NCBI RefSeq assembly: GCF_000758625.1 | Contig: NZ_CP009283.1 | Location: 15,001 to 79,000, forward strand | DNA length: 64,000 nucleotides | Source: Paenibacillus sp. FSL R7-0273 | GTDB lineage: Bacteria > Bacillota > Bacilli > Paenibacillales > Paenibacillaceae | Direction: 5' to 3' | Part shown: piece after piece, positions 18,115 to 26,389 of the stretch | How positions within the stretch are numbered: the first letter of the stretch is position 1 | How the letters are laid out: each line of letters starts with the position of its first letter | Translations under genes and position numbers: made by a program | The notes under the pieces: generated by a model | What the model was told of the DNA's origin: nothing | Database searches by the model: none | What the model saw: the letters and a program-made list of their open reading frames with translations, nothing else

Positions 18115-19014
18115 ATGAATTTAGGAGACTTGGTCGTTCGTAAATCATATGGCGGAGATGTGACCTTCCGGGTAGAAAATATAGTGCAGAATGCAGCTGT
18201 TATCAAGGGGACTGAGTTCCGCCTGCTGGCGGATTCCCCTCTGGATGATCTGGTGCAGGTGCCGCCTACCCGGATTACCGAGCGCGGGCAGCAGGCTCAG
18301 ATTAAGGCTACAGAGTCCCTTAGCAAGCTGCGCAGGGACCGCCAGGAGCAGAGCGAGCGCAGCGGCGAGAGTGCGGCCGGAGGTTGGGCGCAGGCCCCTA
18401 AGGAAGCAGCGTATTTTGAAGTGCCGGGCAAGGTGCTGCACCTGGACGGGGACCCGCTCTATCTGCGGAAAAGCCTGAGCCTCTACGAGCAGCTGCGGAT
18501 TCCGGCGGAAGGGCATCACGTGCATGAATCCAAAATGGCGGATACGCTGTACCGGCTGCTTCCGCGTGTCCGTCCGGACATCGTGGTTATCACAGGCCAT
18601 GACGGTGTGCTTAAGCAAACCCATACTTATGATCTTTACAGCCTGAACAGCTACAAAAATTCACAGCATTTTGTAGCGGCAATTCAGGCCGCCCGGGAGT
18701 ATGAGCGTAATTTTGATGCGCTTACGATTGTAGCCGGAGCCTGCCAGTCCCACTTTGAAGCGCTGCTTGGCACTGGAGCCAACTTTGCCAGCTCGCCGGG
18801 GAGAATCCTGATCCATGCGCTGGACCCGGTCTATGTTGCAGCCAAGGCTGCTTTTACCTCGGTCCGTGAGACAGTGAACCTGGGAGATGTGCTGAATCAC
18901 ACCATTAGCGGAAGCAAGGGGATGGGCGGCATTGAAACACGGGGAAGCTTCAGAATCGGCATGCCGCGGCTGCAGAACCTGTCTACGCTGAAGGTAACGC
19001 CCTCGGTCATTTAG
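18115..19014 (+). CDS. yabG: sporulation-specific protease YabG
   Basis: 299 aa. YabG is a cysteine-type protease made in the mother cell under sigma-K; it trims coat and SASP-related proteins during coat maturation. The conserved VITGHDGVLK (about residues 161-170) and GACQSHFEALLG (about 206-217) should hold its essential histidine and cysteine. The frame is open from 18064, but AGAGGTGGTG stands before ATG 18115, which also gives the family's usual beginning MNLGDLVVRKSYGGD. Confidence 0.92.
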   Translation: MNLGDLVVRKSYGGDVTFRVENIVQNAAVIKGTEFRLLADSPLDDLVQVPPTRITERGQQAQIKATESLSKLRRDRQEQSERSGESAAGGWAQAPKEAAYFEVPGKVLHLDGDPLYLRKSLSLYEQLRIPAEGHHVHESKMADTLYRLLPRVRPDIVVITGHDGVLKQTHTYDLYSLNSYKNSQHFVAAIQAAREYERNFDALTIVAGACQSHFEALLGTGANFASSPGRILIHALDPVYVAAKAAFTSVRETVNLGDVLNHTISGSKGMGGIETRGSFRIGMPRLQNLSTLKVTPSVI

Positions 19015-19050
19015 CTTTTTTCGGCAGTACGGGGAATGACAAAAGCATAT

Positions 19051-19092
19051 GAGGGGAAGGATAAGCTTAATGCTGTCCTTCCTCTTTTTTTG
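19051..19092 (+). terminator. Terminator after yabG
   Basis: GAGGGGAAGGAT pairs with GTCCTTCCTC across a 10-nt loop, with a small bulge, followed by TTTTTTTT. Confidence 0.8.
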
Positions 19093-19190
19093 GTTCCATA
19101 ATACCTGTGACCTTTCCTCATATTGATCATACCTGTGTTGCAGATAACAGTTGCAATAAAACGGTAATCTATTATCTCAAAAAAATCCCG

Positions 19191-19219
19191 TTGACAACTA
19201 TTTTAGCATCAACTATAAT
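19191..19219 (+). promoter_or_regulatory. veg promoter P1, perfect sigma-A consensus
   Basis: TTGACA, 17 bp, TATAAT with no mismatch. Confidence 0.92.
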
Positions 19220-19231
19220 TAATTATTTGTT

Positions 19232-19260
19232 TTGACAAAGTTTGTGAAAAGTTGTATAAT
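19232..19260 (+). promoter_or_regulatory. veg promoter P2, perfect sigma-A consensus
   Basis: A second TTGACA, 17 bp, TATAAT, 41 bp downstream of the first and 30 bp before the veg start. Both are on the same helix face (four turns). Confidence 0.93.
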
Positions 19261-19289
19261 GGGACAAGGAAAGAGGTGGTCGTCAGGTA

Positions 19290-19565
19290 ATGGCTAATAA
19301 CGCGCTGTTGGAAATTAAACGCAGTCTCGAAGCTCATGTCGGTCATAAAATTACGTTGCGGGCTAACGGTGGCCGCCGTAAGACTGTTGAACGCACCGGT
19401 GTCCTGGAAGAAACGTACCCTTCTGTTTTTATTGTCAAACTGGATCAGGAGCAGCAGACCTTTAAGCGTGTCTCCTATAGCTACGCCGATATCCTTACCG
19501 AATCTGTGGAAATCACAGTCTGTGAAGATGACGGGCAGATGCAGGTTGTGTATATTAAAGCTTAA
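19290..19565 (+). CDS. veg: Veg protein
   Basis: 91 aa small SH3-like barrel protein, with [17 protein letters not shown] at the N-terminus and [16 protein letters not shown] near the end, as in all Veg proteins. In B. subtilis Veg stimulates biofilm gene expression by interfering with SinR; its exact action is not settled. AAAGAGGTGG precedes the ATG. Two perfect promoters in front and a terminator behind make it a separate, very strongly expressed unit. Confidence 0.95.
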   Translation: MANNALLEIKRSLEAHVGHKITLRANGGRRKTVERTGVLEETYPSVFIVKLDQEQQTFKRVSYSYADILTESVEITVCEDDGQMQVVYIKA

Positions 19566-19576
19566 TGTTTTACAGG

Positions 19577-19604
19577 ACAGTCCCTTTGAGGGACTGTTTT
19601 TGTT
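19577..19604 (+). terminator. Terminator after veg
   Basis: ACAGTCCCT and AGGGACTGT form a perfect 9-bp stem with a 3-nt loop, followed by TTTTTGTTTT. Confidence 0.92.
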
Positions 19605-19638
19605 TTGAAATGATGCGTTGATGTAAGTGGTGGTACCG

Positions 19639-19669
19639 GGAATGGACTGGGGGCTGCGGCAGCATACTA
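19639..19669 (+). promoter_or_regulatory. sigma-G-like promoter of sspF
   Basis: GGAATG, 18 bp, CATACTA. The -10 is a perfect sigma-G match; the -35 keeps the GAAT core of TGAATA. The target is a forespore gene, which supports it. Confidence 0.6.
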
Positions 19670-19718
19670 TAAGGGCTATAAGCTTATTATCCAATACTGC
19701 AAAGGAGGGCTTTAGCCT

Positions 19719-19901
19719 ATGAGCCGCAGAAAACGGGGTATGATGTCAGAGGAGCTGAAGACAGAGCTGGCCAAGGAGCTTGGCTTCTATGACACGGTGC
19801 AAAAGGACGGCTGGGGCGGGATCCGGGCCAAGGATGCAGGCAATATGGTGAAGCGGGCTATACAGCTTGCCGAGCAGGCTGCCCGTAAGTCAGAGCTGTA
19901 G
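19719..19901 (+). CDS. sspF: small acid-soluble spore protein, alpha/beta type (SspF)
   Basis: 60 aa. Alpha/beta-type SASP that coats DNA in the forespore and protects it from UV and heat. The family signature is complete: [17 protein letters not shown] (about 12-28), then [18 protein letters not shown] (about 31-48). The EL[AG]xELG site cut by the germination protease is present. A strong AAAGGAGGGC site precedes the ATG. Its veg-sspF-ispE position is as in B. subtilis. Confidence 0.95.
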   Translation: MSRRKRGMMSEELKTELAKELGFYDTVQKDGWGGIRAKDAGNMVKRAIQLAEQAARKSEL

Positions 19902-19929
19902 TCCGCAGGCTCTTGCCGGTACCGGAAGC

Positions 19930-19964
19930 GGGGGGCTGCCCTGGTGGCGGAGCCCCTCTTTTTC
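19930..19964 (+). terminator. Terminator after sspF
   Basis: GGGGGCT pairs with AGCCCCT around a GC-rich 13-nt loop, followed by CTTTTTC. Confidence 0.75.
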
Positions 19965-20057
19965 CCATAAAGACTTTTGATCATGGACTTCATTACAAGT
20001 TTCTCATATAATATGTTAAGTTGTTTTTACGGGAAAAGCTGAGGGTGGGTGAACGCC

Positions 20058-20912
20058 TTGAAAATGTATGAGAAAGCGCCGGCCAAAATCAATTTGATGC
20101 TGGATGTGCTTCGTAAGCGCGCTGACGGGTTTCATGAAGTGGAAATGATAATGACAATGGTCGATCTGGCGGACCGTCTGGAGCTGTCGGAGCTGAAGCG
20201 TGATTCCATTATCATCTCAAGCCAGGCCGGATATATTCCGCTAGACGAGAAGAACCTGGCCTTTCAGGCTGCAAGGCTGATTAAGGACCGCTACAATGTA
20301 AAGAGCGGAGTACATATTCATCTGGACAAAAGAATTCCGGTTGCCGCCGGGCTTGCCGGCGGCAGCAGTGATGCCGCAGCCACGCTGCGCGGCCTGAACC
20401 GGCTCTGGCGGCTTGGTATTCCTTCTCAGGAGCTGCAGGAGCTCGGAGCCGAGCTTGGCTCCGACGTTCCGTTCTGTGTCACAGGAGGCACTGCTCTGGC
20501 TACCGGACGGGGGGAGAAGCTCACGCCGATCCCGAACCCGCCGCAGTGCTGGGTCATTCTGGCCAAGCCTCCGATCAACGTCTCTACTGCTGAGGTATAC
20601 GGGCGCGTGCGGGCTAATCAGATCGCCGTGCATCCTTCCGCATCGGGTATGCAGCAGGCGATTGAAGCTGGCGACTTCGGGGCGGTCTGTGCCGGTCTTG
20701 GCAATGTGCTGGAGGATGTGACCCTGAAGCTGCACCCTGAGGTCCAGCAGCTCAAGGAAGCTATGGTGAAGCTGGGAGCAGACGGAGTGCTGATGTCCGG
20801 CAGCGGGCCGACTGTGTTCGGCCTGGTTTCGAAGCAGTCCAAGGTTGCGAGAATCTACAACGGGCTGCGCGGCTTTTGCAAGGAAGTGTATGCTGTACGT
20901 TCCCTGACTTAA
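20058..20912 (+). CDS. ispE: 4-diphosphocytidyl-2-C-methyl-D-erythritol kinase
   Basis: 284 aa GHMP kinase of the non-mevalonate isoprenoid pathway; it phosphorylates the 2-OH of CDP-methylerythritol. The ATP loop [14 protein letters not shown] (about 94-107) and the C-terminal [10 protein letters not shown] are plain, and the early [12 protein letters not shown] is the substrate motif. Possible starts are GTG 20049, TTG 20058 and ATG 20064; the TTG gives the same length before KAPAKINL as B. subtilis IspE and stands 8 nt after GAGGGTGGG. Confidence 0.95.
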   Translation: MKMYEKAPAKINLMLDVLRKRADGFHEVEMIMTMVDLADRLELSELKRDSIIISSQAGYIPLDEKNLAFQAARLIKDRYNVKSGVHIHLDKRIPVAAGLAGGSSDAAATLRGLNRLWRLGIPSQELQELGAELGSDVPFCVTGGTALATGRGEKLTPIPNPPQCWVILAKPPINVSTAEVYGRVRANQIAVHPSASGMQQAIEAGDFGAVCAGLGNVLEDVTLKLHPEVQQLKEAMVKLGADGVLMSGSGPTVFGLVSKQSKVARIYNGLRGFCKEVYAVRSLT

Positions 20913-20920
20913 TCCATGCA

Positions 20921-20966
20921 GAAACGGTTATCCTCCCTAAAAGAGCGGCATAACCGTTTCTTCTTG
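20921..20966 (+). terminator. Terminator after ispE
   Basis: GAAACGGTTAT (20921-20931) and ATAACCGTTTC (20950-20960) pair perfectly over 11 bp, then TTCTTGTG. A moderate T-run. Confidence 0.7.
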
Positions 20967-20968
20967 TG

Positions 20969-21013
20969 TAATTCCGTACAAAAATGATATTATTTTTAAT
21001 AATATTCGGTTTT
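20969..21013 (+). promoter_or_regulatory. candidate PurBox pair (PurR operator)
   Basis: CCGTACAAAAAT (20974-20985) and AATATTCGGTTTT (21001-21013) are inverted copies of the PurBox core (CCGAACAWW), each with about one mismatch. Taken as 14-nt boxes they are 16 nt apart, the spacing known in B. subtilis. They lie just before purR, whose homologue is autoregulated. Confidence 0.5.
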
Positions 21014-21028
21014 GGCGAGGAGTATTCT

Positions 21029-21856
21029 GTGAAAAAATTAAAAAGAAGCCAGCGTTTGGTTGATATGACCCAGTTTTTACTTGAGAAGCCGCATGACCTG
21101 CTGCCGTTGTCCACCTTTTCGGACCGGTATGGTGCGGCAAAGTCATCCATTAGTGAAGATCTGGCTATTATAAAAGAGGTATTTGAAGGTGAAGGTATAG
21201 GCGAGCTGCAGACACTGGCCGGTGCGGCCGGAGGGGTCCGTTATATTCCGCGTATACCTGCAGAGATGGCCCTGGAATTTGTAAACCGTCTGTGCGGGGA
21301 GCTGGAGCAGAGTGACCGGATTCTGCCCGGCGGTTATTTGTACATGTCCGATCTGCTCGGCCTTCCTTCAGTAATGGAGCAGGCCGGCAAAATTATTGCA
21401 ACAGCCTTCTACGGTGTGGAGATTGACGTCGTAATGACCGTTGAGACAAAAGGAATCCCGCTCGCCTACGCTACAGCAGCCCAGCTGGGCCTGCCCGTAG
21501 TGCTGGTGCGCCGTGACCATCAGGTGACAGAAGGCTCAGCAGTGAGCATTAATTATGTGTCCGGCTCGCATAAGAGCATTCATACGATGTCCCTGTCGAG
21601 ACGTGCGCTGCGTGAGAAGTCACGGGTGCTGATTGTCGATGACTTTATGAAGGCGGGCGGCACTGTACGCGGTATGGTGGATCTGCTCGGCGAATTCAAC
21701 GCAGAGGTTGCCGGAGTAGGTGTGCTGGTCGAGTCAGGAGCAGTGGAGACTGAAGAGCGTCTGCTGCATGACTATGTATCGCTGGTGAAGCTGACTGAGG
21801 TGGATTCCAAGGGGCGGAGAATTTCTGCACATCCCGGCAACTATTTCTCCTCTTAG
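21029..21856 (+). CDS. purR: purine operon repressor PurR
   Basis: 275 aa. N-terminal winged helix (about 1-73, with TFSDRYGAAKSSISEDLAIIK) and a phosphoribosyltransferase-like effector domain. The PRPP loop VLIVDDFMKAGGT (about 200-212) is the defining motif. PRPP binding releases PurR from purine operons. GTG 21029 lies 6 nt after GCGAGGAG; the frame is open to ATG 20984, but that part overlaps the candidate operator. yabJ, which follows purR in B. subtilis, is absent. Confidence 0.95.
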   Translation: MKKLKRSQRLVDMTQFLLEKPHDLLPLSTFSDRYGAAKSSISEDLAIIKEVFEGEGIGELQTLAGAAGGVRYIPRIPAEMALEFVNRLCGELEQSDRILPGGYLYMSDLLGLPSVMEQAGKIIATAFYGVEIDVVMTVETKGIPLAYATAAQLGLPVVLVRRDHQVTEGSAVSINYVSGSHKSIHTMSLSRRALREKSRVLIVDDFMKAGGTVRGMVDLLGEFNAEVAGVGVLVESGAVETEERLLHDYVSLVKLTEVDSKGRRISAHPGNYFSS

Positions 21857-21894
21857 CGTCGGATAAAGCCCTAGTTTAGCATCTTGCAGTAAAG

Positions 21895-21942
21895 TGTCGA
21901 AAATATGAGGAATCATTAGAAAACAGCACGAAATGTGTCGAA
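21895..21942 (+). promoter_or_regulatory. two Spo0A boxes (TGTCGAA) upstream of spoVG
   Basis: TGTCGAA at 21895-21901 and 21936-21942, same orientation, 41 bp apart (about four helical turns), both followed by AA. They lie 60-105 bp before the sigma-H promoter of spoVG. Confidence 0.5.
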
Positions 21943-21999
21943 AACAATGGTATCGCAAAAATAATCTTCTTTAGCAGTCATTTTTTGGAATCAAAAAGA

Positions 22000-22024
22000 A
22001 GGAATTTGCCTTGCTGTGTGGAAT
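22000..22024 (+). promoter_or_regulatory. sigma-H promoter of spoVG
   Basis: AGGAATT, 14 bp, GAAT: the sigma-H pattern with the same spacing as the B. subtilis spoVG promoter, 43 bp before the start codon. Confidence 0.75.
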
Positions 22025-22042
22025 TATACACCAAGTCTCTGA

Positions 22043-22354
<312 letters not shown>

Positions 22355-22431
22355 GCGTAAAGCGCTGTCTCTGAAGAACGCCTGCCCGTAAGGGGTGGCG
22401 TAAGGTCAGGCCGTTTTCAATTGGGGTTCGA

Positions 22432-22471
22432 AGAAAAGGGAACCATGGCAGCATGGTTCTCTTTTCTTTTT
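22432..22471 (+). terminator. Terminator between spoVG and glmU
   Basis: AGAAAAGGGAACCATG and CATGGTTCTCTTTTCT form a 16-bp stem with one mismatch and a 4-nt loop, then TTTTTG. Confidence 0.88.
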
Positions 22472-22525
22472 GCCCGGAATGAGATATATTCAGTAGTGAG
22501 CTCAAGAAGTAGGAGGTTGGCATTC

Positions 22526-23917
22526 TTGAAAAGAATGGCTGTTGTACTTGCTGCAGGTCAAGGCAAGCGCATGAAATCTAAATTATATAAAGTACTGCAC
22601 CCCGTCTGCGGCAAGCCGATGGTAGGGCATGTGCTTGATACCGTTAAGGCGACCGGATGTGAACGCAATATTGTAGTAGTCGGACATGGTGCAGAAACAG
22701 TGAAGGCTTATATCGGCGGGAACGCTGAATATGTGCTTCAGGAAACCCAGCTGGGAACCGGGCATGCCGTGAAGCAGGCCAAGGAGCTGCTTGGCGGTGA
22801 AGAAGGCACGACGATTGTCATTTGCGGGGATACGCCGCTTATTACGCCTGAAACGCTGGAAGGATTAATGGCGCTGCATGAAGGACAGCAGGCGGCAGCA
22901 ACGATTTTGACTGCTGTAATGGATCAGCCTGCCGGCTATGGACGGATTATCCGCGGGGATGACGGCGGTGTTCTGAGGATTGTTGAACAGAAGGACTGCA
23001 ATGCGGAAGAGGCGGCTGTTAAGGAAATTAATACAGGCACCTACTGCTTTGATAATGCTAAGCTGTTCGCTGCGCTGGAGCAGGTGACGAACAACAATAA
23101 CCAGCAGGAATACTATTTAACCGATTGTATCGGCATACTCCGGGCACAGGGGGATATCGTTTTGGGATATCAGGCTCATGATGCTGCGGAGTCTATTGGC
23201 GTTAATGACCGGCTCGCCCTGTCTGAGGTAGAGGGACATATGCGCCAGCGGATTAACAAGACACATATGCTGAACGGAGTCACCATCATTGATCCGGCTT
23301 CGACTTACATTGGAGCAGAGGTAGTGATTGGTGCAGATACCATCCTGTATCCGGGAACAGTGCTCAAGGGCAAGACTGTAATCGGGGAAGATTGTGTTAT
23401 CGGCCCATCCAGTGATATTGAAGATTCCGAAATTAACGACGGAGCTTCGGTGAAGCAGTCCGTGCTGAGCCAGGCCATCGTAGGGGCACGTGCCTCTGTC
23501 GGACCTTTCGCTTACCTGCGGCCGGGTGCGGTGCTTGGCGAAGAAGTGAAAATCGGTGATTTTGTCGAGGTCAAGAACGCCACGATCGGTGACGGCTCCA
23601 AGGTATCCCACTTAAGCTATGTCGGCGATGCGTCAGTCGGCAAGAACGTCAATATCGGCTGCGGTGCTATTACTGTCAACTATGACGGATATAATAAATC
23701 AAAGACAACGATTGAGGATGACGCCTTTATAGGCAGCAACGTCAATCTGATTGCTCCTGTAACGGTAGGCAAGGGAGCTTTTGTTGTGGCAGGGTCGACG
23801 ATTACACGCTCTGTTGCGGATAATGATCTGGCAGTAGCCAGAGTAAGGCAGGAGAATAAGCCGGGGTATGCAGACAAGATCCGCGCCCGCGCCAAATCCA
23901 AGAAAGACCAGTCCTAG
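22526..23917 (+). CDS. glmU: bifunctional GlmU (UDP-GlcNAc synthesis)
   Basis: 463 aa. The N-terminal uridyltransferase domain (1 to about 230) starts [19 protein letters not shown]; the C-terminal left-handed beta helix of hexapeptide repeats (about 250-455) is the acetyltransferase. It makes UDP-GlcNAc for peptidoglycan and teichoic acids. [10 protein letters not shown] and [13 protein letters not shown] mark the two active sites. TTG 22526 is 9 nt after AGGAGG; the open frame upstream to 22421 covers the terminator and is not used. Confidence 0.96.
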   Translation: MKRMAVVLAAGQGKRMKSKLYKVLHPVCGKPMVGHVLDTVKATGCERNIVVVGHGAETVKAYIGGNAEYVLQETQLGTGHAVKQAKELLGGEEGTTIVICGDTPLITPETLEGLMALHEGQQAAATILTAVMDQPAGYGRIIRGDDGGVLRIVEQKDCNAEEAAVKEINTGTYCFDNAKLFAALEQVTNNNNQQEYYLTDCIGILRAQGDIVLGYQAHDAAESIGVNDRLALSEVEGHMRQRINKTHMLNGVTIIDPASTYIGAEVVIGADTILYPGTVLKGKTVIGEDCVIGPSSDIEDSEINDGASVKQSVLSQAIVGARASVGPFAYLRPGAVLGEEVKIGDFVEVKNATIGDGSKVSHLSYVGDASVGKNVNIGCGAITVNYDGYNKSKTTIEDDAFIGSNVNLIAPVTVGKGAFVVAGSTITRSVADNDLAVARVRQENKPGYADKIRARAKSKKDQS

Positions 23918-24015
23918 TCCATCGTAAAGGCCAAAGCCAAAGCGCCGGACGATGCCCAGAGGCTCATTCCGGCGCTGCTTGGAAGTTAAATTCCGTCACG
24001 GAGGGTTTATATTTT

Positions 24016-24969
24016 ATGACTTATTGCGATTCCAAATTAAAGATCTTTACTTGTAACTCCAATCCTAAGCTGGCCAGCCAGATTGCCGACTACATCGGCA
24101 TTCCGATGGGGGAGTCACACACTACAAGCTTTAGTGACGGAGAGATCCAGGTTAAGCTTTCGGAAAGTGTCCGGGGCTGCCATGTCTACATTGTCCAGTC
24201 TACCTGCGGCCCGGTCAACGATAACCTGATGGAACTGCTCGTTATGGTGGATGCGCTCAAGCGCGCCTCGGCTAAGAGCATCAACGTGGTTATTCCTTAC
24301 TACGGCTATGCGCGCCAGGACCGCAAGGCACGTTCCCGTGATCCGATTACGGCCAAGCTGGTAGCGAACCTGATCGAGAAGGCAGGCGCGCACCGCGTCA
24401 TTACTATGGACCTTCATGCTATGCAGATTCAGGGCTTCTTCGATATTCCTGTGGACCACCTGCTGGGCGTTCCGATTCTGGCCCAGTATTTCCGCTCCAA
24501 GCAAATCGAGAACCCGGTTGTTGTATCGCCTGACCACGGCGGCGTAGTACGGGCAAGAAAGCTCGCTGACTTCCTTAACGCACCGCTGGCGATTATCGAT
24601 AAGCGCCGTCCGGAGCCGAATGTCAGTGAAGTTATGAACATCATCGGTAACATCGAAGGCAAGACAGCGATTCTGATCGATGATATTATCGATACAGCCG
24701 GAACGATTGTACTCGGGGCCAATGCCCTGATGGAAGGCGGCGTGAAGGAAGTTTACGCTTGCTGCACCCATCCTGTATTGTCTGGTCCGGCACACGAGCG
24801 TCTGGAGAATTCTCCGATTAAGGAAATCATCGTGACCGATACCATTCCGATCCGCAGCGATAATCCGACCTCCAAGCTGAAGGTGCTGTCCGTCGCTCCG
24901 CTGATGGGTGAGGCTATTATCCGTGTCCATGAGGAATTGTCGATCAGTAAATTGTTTGAGATTGAGTAG
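24016..24969 (+). CDS. prs: ribose-phosphate pyrophosphokinase
   Basis: 317 aa class I enzyme, the usual length. It makes PRPP from ribose 5-phosphate and ATP, feeding purine, pyrimidine, NAD, His and Trp synthesis. Recognisable: [16 protein letters not shown] (about 36-51), [10 protein letters not shown] (about 95-104), [11 protein letters not shown] (about 175) and the PRPP loop [13 protein letters not shown] (about 219-231). A GGAGGGTTT site precedes the ATG. Together with hpt and purR it places purine control within this block. The ctc/rplY gene that follows prs in B. subtilis is missing. Confidence 0.97.
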   Translation: MTYCDSKLKIFTCNSNPKLASQIADYIGIPMGESHTTSFSDGEIQVKLSESVRGCHVYIVQSTCGPVNDNLMELLVMVDALKRASAKSINVVIPYYGYARQDRKARSRDPITAKLVANLIEKAGAHRVITMDLHAMQIQGFFDIPVDHLLGVPILAQYFRSKQIENPVVVSPDHGGVVRARKLADFLNAPLAIIDKRRPEPNVSEVMNIIGNIEGKTAILIDDIIDTAGTIVLGANALMEGGVKEVYACCTHPVLSGPAHERLENSPIKEIIVTDTIPIRSDNPTSKLKVLSVAPLMGEAIIRVHEELSISKLFEIE

Positions 24970-25015
24970 GACAAGCCGTAAAGACGATAAAGAATAAATT
25001 GACCTTCTGATATGT

Positions 25016-25057
25016 AAAAAAAGGGTTACACCTCCGATGACGGAAGATGTAACCCTT
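25016..25057 (-). terminator. Terminator for the small leftward gene
   Basis: Read leftward, AAGGGTTACATCTTCCG and CGGAGGTGTAACCCTT form a 16-17 bp stem with a 4-nt loop and then seven T residues. There is no T-run rightward, so it serves the minus-strand gene rather than prs. Confidence 0.85.
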
Positions 25058-25076
25058 ATCGGCGTATACACGCCCC

Positions 25077-25277
25077 CTAGTACCCCGGACGGGAAATAAA
25101 GGTGAAGATGCCGCGGTTGTAAAGAGTGCCTTCCAGCTCTGCAAAGCCCTCGTCAACGGCCGTCACTACACCAATTGCCACGAATACATCGTCCCTGTAG
25201 ATCTCTACAGGCACAGCGTATTGGATGTGATACTGGAAATGGCGCTGAAGCGTTAAGATTTCTCCCTGATGTGGCAT
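25077..25277 (-). CDS. small conserved-looking protein, unknown function
   Basis: 66 aa, no signal peptide or membrane segment. Alternating hydrophobic residues (VPVEIYRDDVFVAIGVVTAV) and the end RGIFTFISRPGY suggest a small beta-barrel. It is accepted as real because it has a CAGGTGATG ribosome site 6 nt before the ATG, a strong dedicated terminator 20 nt after the stop, and no overlapping gene. It stands alone and leftward between prs and pth, where B. subtilis has ctc. Not recognised; no function proposed. Confidence 0.72.
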   Translation of the reverse strand: MPHQGEILTLQRHFQYHIQYAVPVEIYRDDVFVAIGVVTAVDEGFAELEGTLYNRGIFTFISRPGY

Positions 25278-25370
25278 CGTTCATCACCTGTCTGTGGAGT
25301 GTATAAAGCTTATTGTACCAAAAACGGAACTCTTCTGCTTACGAGAGGATAGAAAGGATAGGCCGGAATC

Positions 25371-25931
25371 ATGAAATGGATTGTTGGACTCGGAAATCCG
25401 GGAACACAGTATGCCAAGACCAGGCACAATGTCGGATTCATGGCACTGGACGAGCTTGCGGCCAGAAACGGAATAGCCTTTAACCAGAACAAATGCAAAT
25501 CGGTGATTGGTGAAGGGGTGATCGGCGGGGTCAAAACCGTCCTGATCAAGCCCATGACGTATATGAACCTGTCTGGAGAAGCGGTCCGTGCCTATATGGA
25601 ATATTATAAAGTGGCGCTTGAGGATCTGATCGTAGTATATGATGATCTGGATACCGAAATCGGAAAAATCCGGCTGCGTTATCAAGGCAGCGCCGGCGGG
25701 CATAACGGAATCAAATCCATCATCCAGCATACCGGCACCCAGAGCTTCAACCGGGTACGGATGGGGATCTCCCGGCCGGAGCCGGGCTATGCCATTGTAG
25801 ATTATGTGCTGTCCGGCTTCCCGAAGAAGGATGCTGACAAGCTGAAAACGATGATTCTGGATACCTGTGATGCACTGGAGTTCAGTCTCCAGCATACCTT
25901 TGAACAGACAATGGCCAAATTCAACGGCTGA
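25371..25931 (+). CDS. pth: peptidyl-tRNA hydrolase
   Basis: 186 aa (SpoVC of B. subtilis). It releases peptides from peptidyl-tRNA that dropped off the ribosome. The catalytic His19 lies in TRHNVGF, preceded by GLGNPG; further signature residues are in KPMTYMNLSG (about 63-72) and the catalytic aspartate of VYDDLD (about 91-96), plus GSAGGHNGIKS. The ATG follows GGATAGGCCGG. The ORF lies 93 nt from the divergent small gene. Confidence 0.96.
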   Translation: MKWIVGLGNPGTQYAKTRHNVGFMALDELAARNGIAFNQNKCKSVIGEGVIGGVKTVLIKPMTYMNLSGEAVRAYMEYYKVALEDLIVVYDDLDTEIGKIRLRYQGSAGGHNGIKSIIQHTGTQSFNRVRMGISRPEPGYAIVDYVLSGFPKKDADKLKTMILDTCDALEFSLQHTFEQTMAKFNG

Positions 25932-25987
25932 TTGAAGCGGCGGCCACGTCCCCGGATCCGGGCTAAATACAGCCCGTACGGGGCATA

Positions 25988-26011
25988 CTGAAGGGTATAT
26001 ACTACCTTCAG
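25988..26011 (+). promoter_or_regulatory. hairpin ending at the ribosome site of fin
   Basis: CTGAAGG (25988-25994), 10-nt loop, CCTTCAG (26005-26011), a perfect 7-bp stem whose last base is the first G of the GGAGG ribosome site. It could lower translation, or be a protein site; not proven. Confidence 0.4.
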
Positions 26012-26022
26012 GAGGCATATAG

Positions 26023-26253
26023 ATGGCAATACACTACGTGTGCAGGCACTGCCGCACATTTCTGGGGAGCATCGACCAAAGCAGCACCACAGAAATGCAG
26101 CTGGGCTTGCACTCCTTGACCCCTGCGGAACGCAGAGAGATCATAGCGTATGATTCAGACGGCGAAATCACGGTGAAGGTTACTTGCGATTATTGCAAAG
26201 AGGCCTTGGATAACAATCCTGAGCTCAGCCTGCTGGCCAGTCCGCTTCAGTAA
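26023..26253 (+). CDS. fin: anti-sigma-F factor Fin
   Basis: 76 aa (YabK). Fin binds sigma-F late in forespore development and lets sigma-G take over. The two zinc-binding pairs are CRHC (Cys7, Cys10) and CDYC (Cys55, Cys58); the middle MQLGLHSLTPAERREII is a family signature. The ribosome site AGGAGG is 8 nt before the ATG. The pth-fin-mfd order is conserved. With gin at 3.4 kb, the window holds two of the small switches of the forespore sigma cascade. Confidence 0.94.
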   Translation: MAIHYVCRHCRTFLGSIDQSSTTEMQLGLHSLTPAERREIIAYDSDGEITVKVTCDYCKEALDNNPELSLLASPLQ

Positions 26254-26282
26254 ATGAAGCGGCTGTCTCTGTCGTCAACCGT

Positions 26283-26314
26283 AAGCCTTGGCCTTAAAAG
26301 CTAAGGCTTGTTTT
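26283..26314 (+). terminator. Terminator after fin
   Basis: AAGCCTT (26283-26289) and AAGGCTT (26303-26309) with inner GC/GC pairs, then GTTTTC. A second hairpin without T-run (26331-26362, GGCAGTGAC/GTCACTGCC) follows in the mfd leader. Confidence 0.6.
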
Positions 26315-26389
26315 CAATTCCCATCATAAACGGGCGGCAGTGACCTAGCAGTCACTGCCCGGCCTGTTCAGTAAGAGAGGTGTCTTTAG

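Noticed and set aside
24115..25071. 318-residue open frame on the minus strand
   Set aside because: Antisense of prs, running through the terminator region at its start; no ribosome site.
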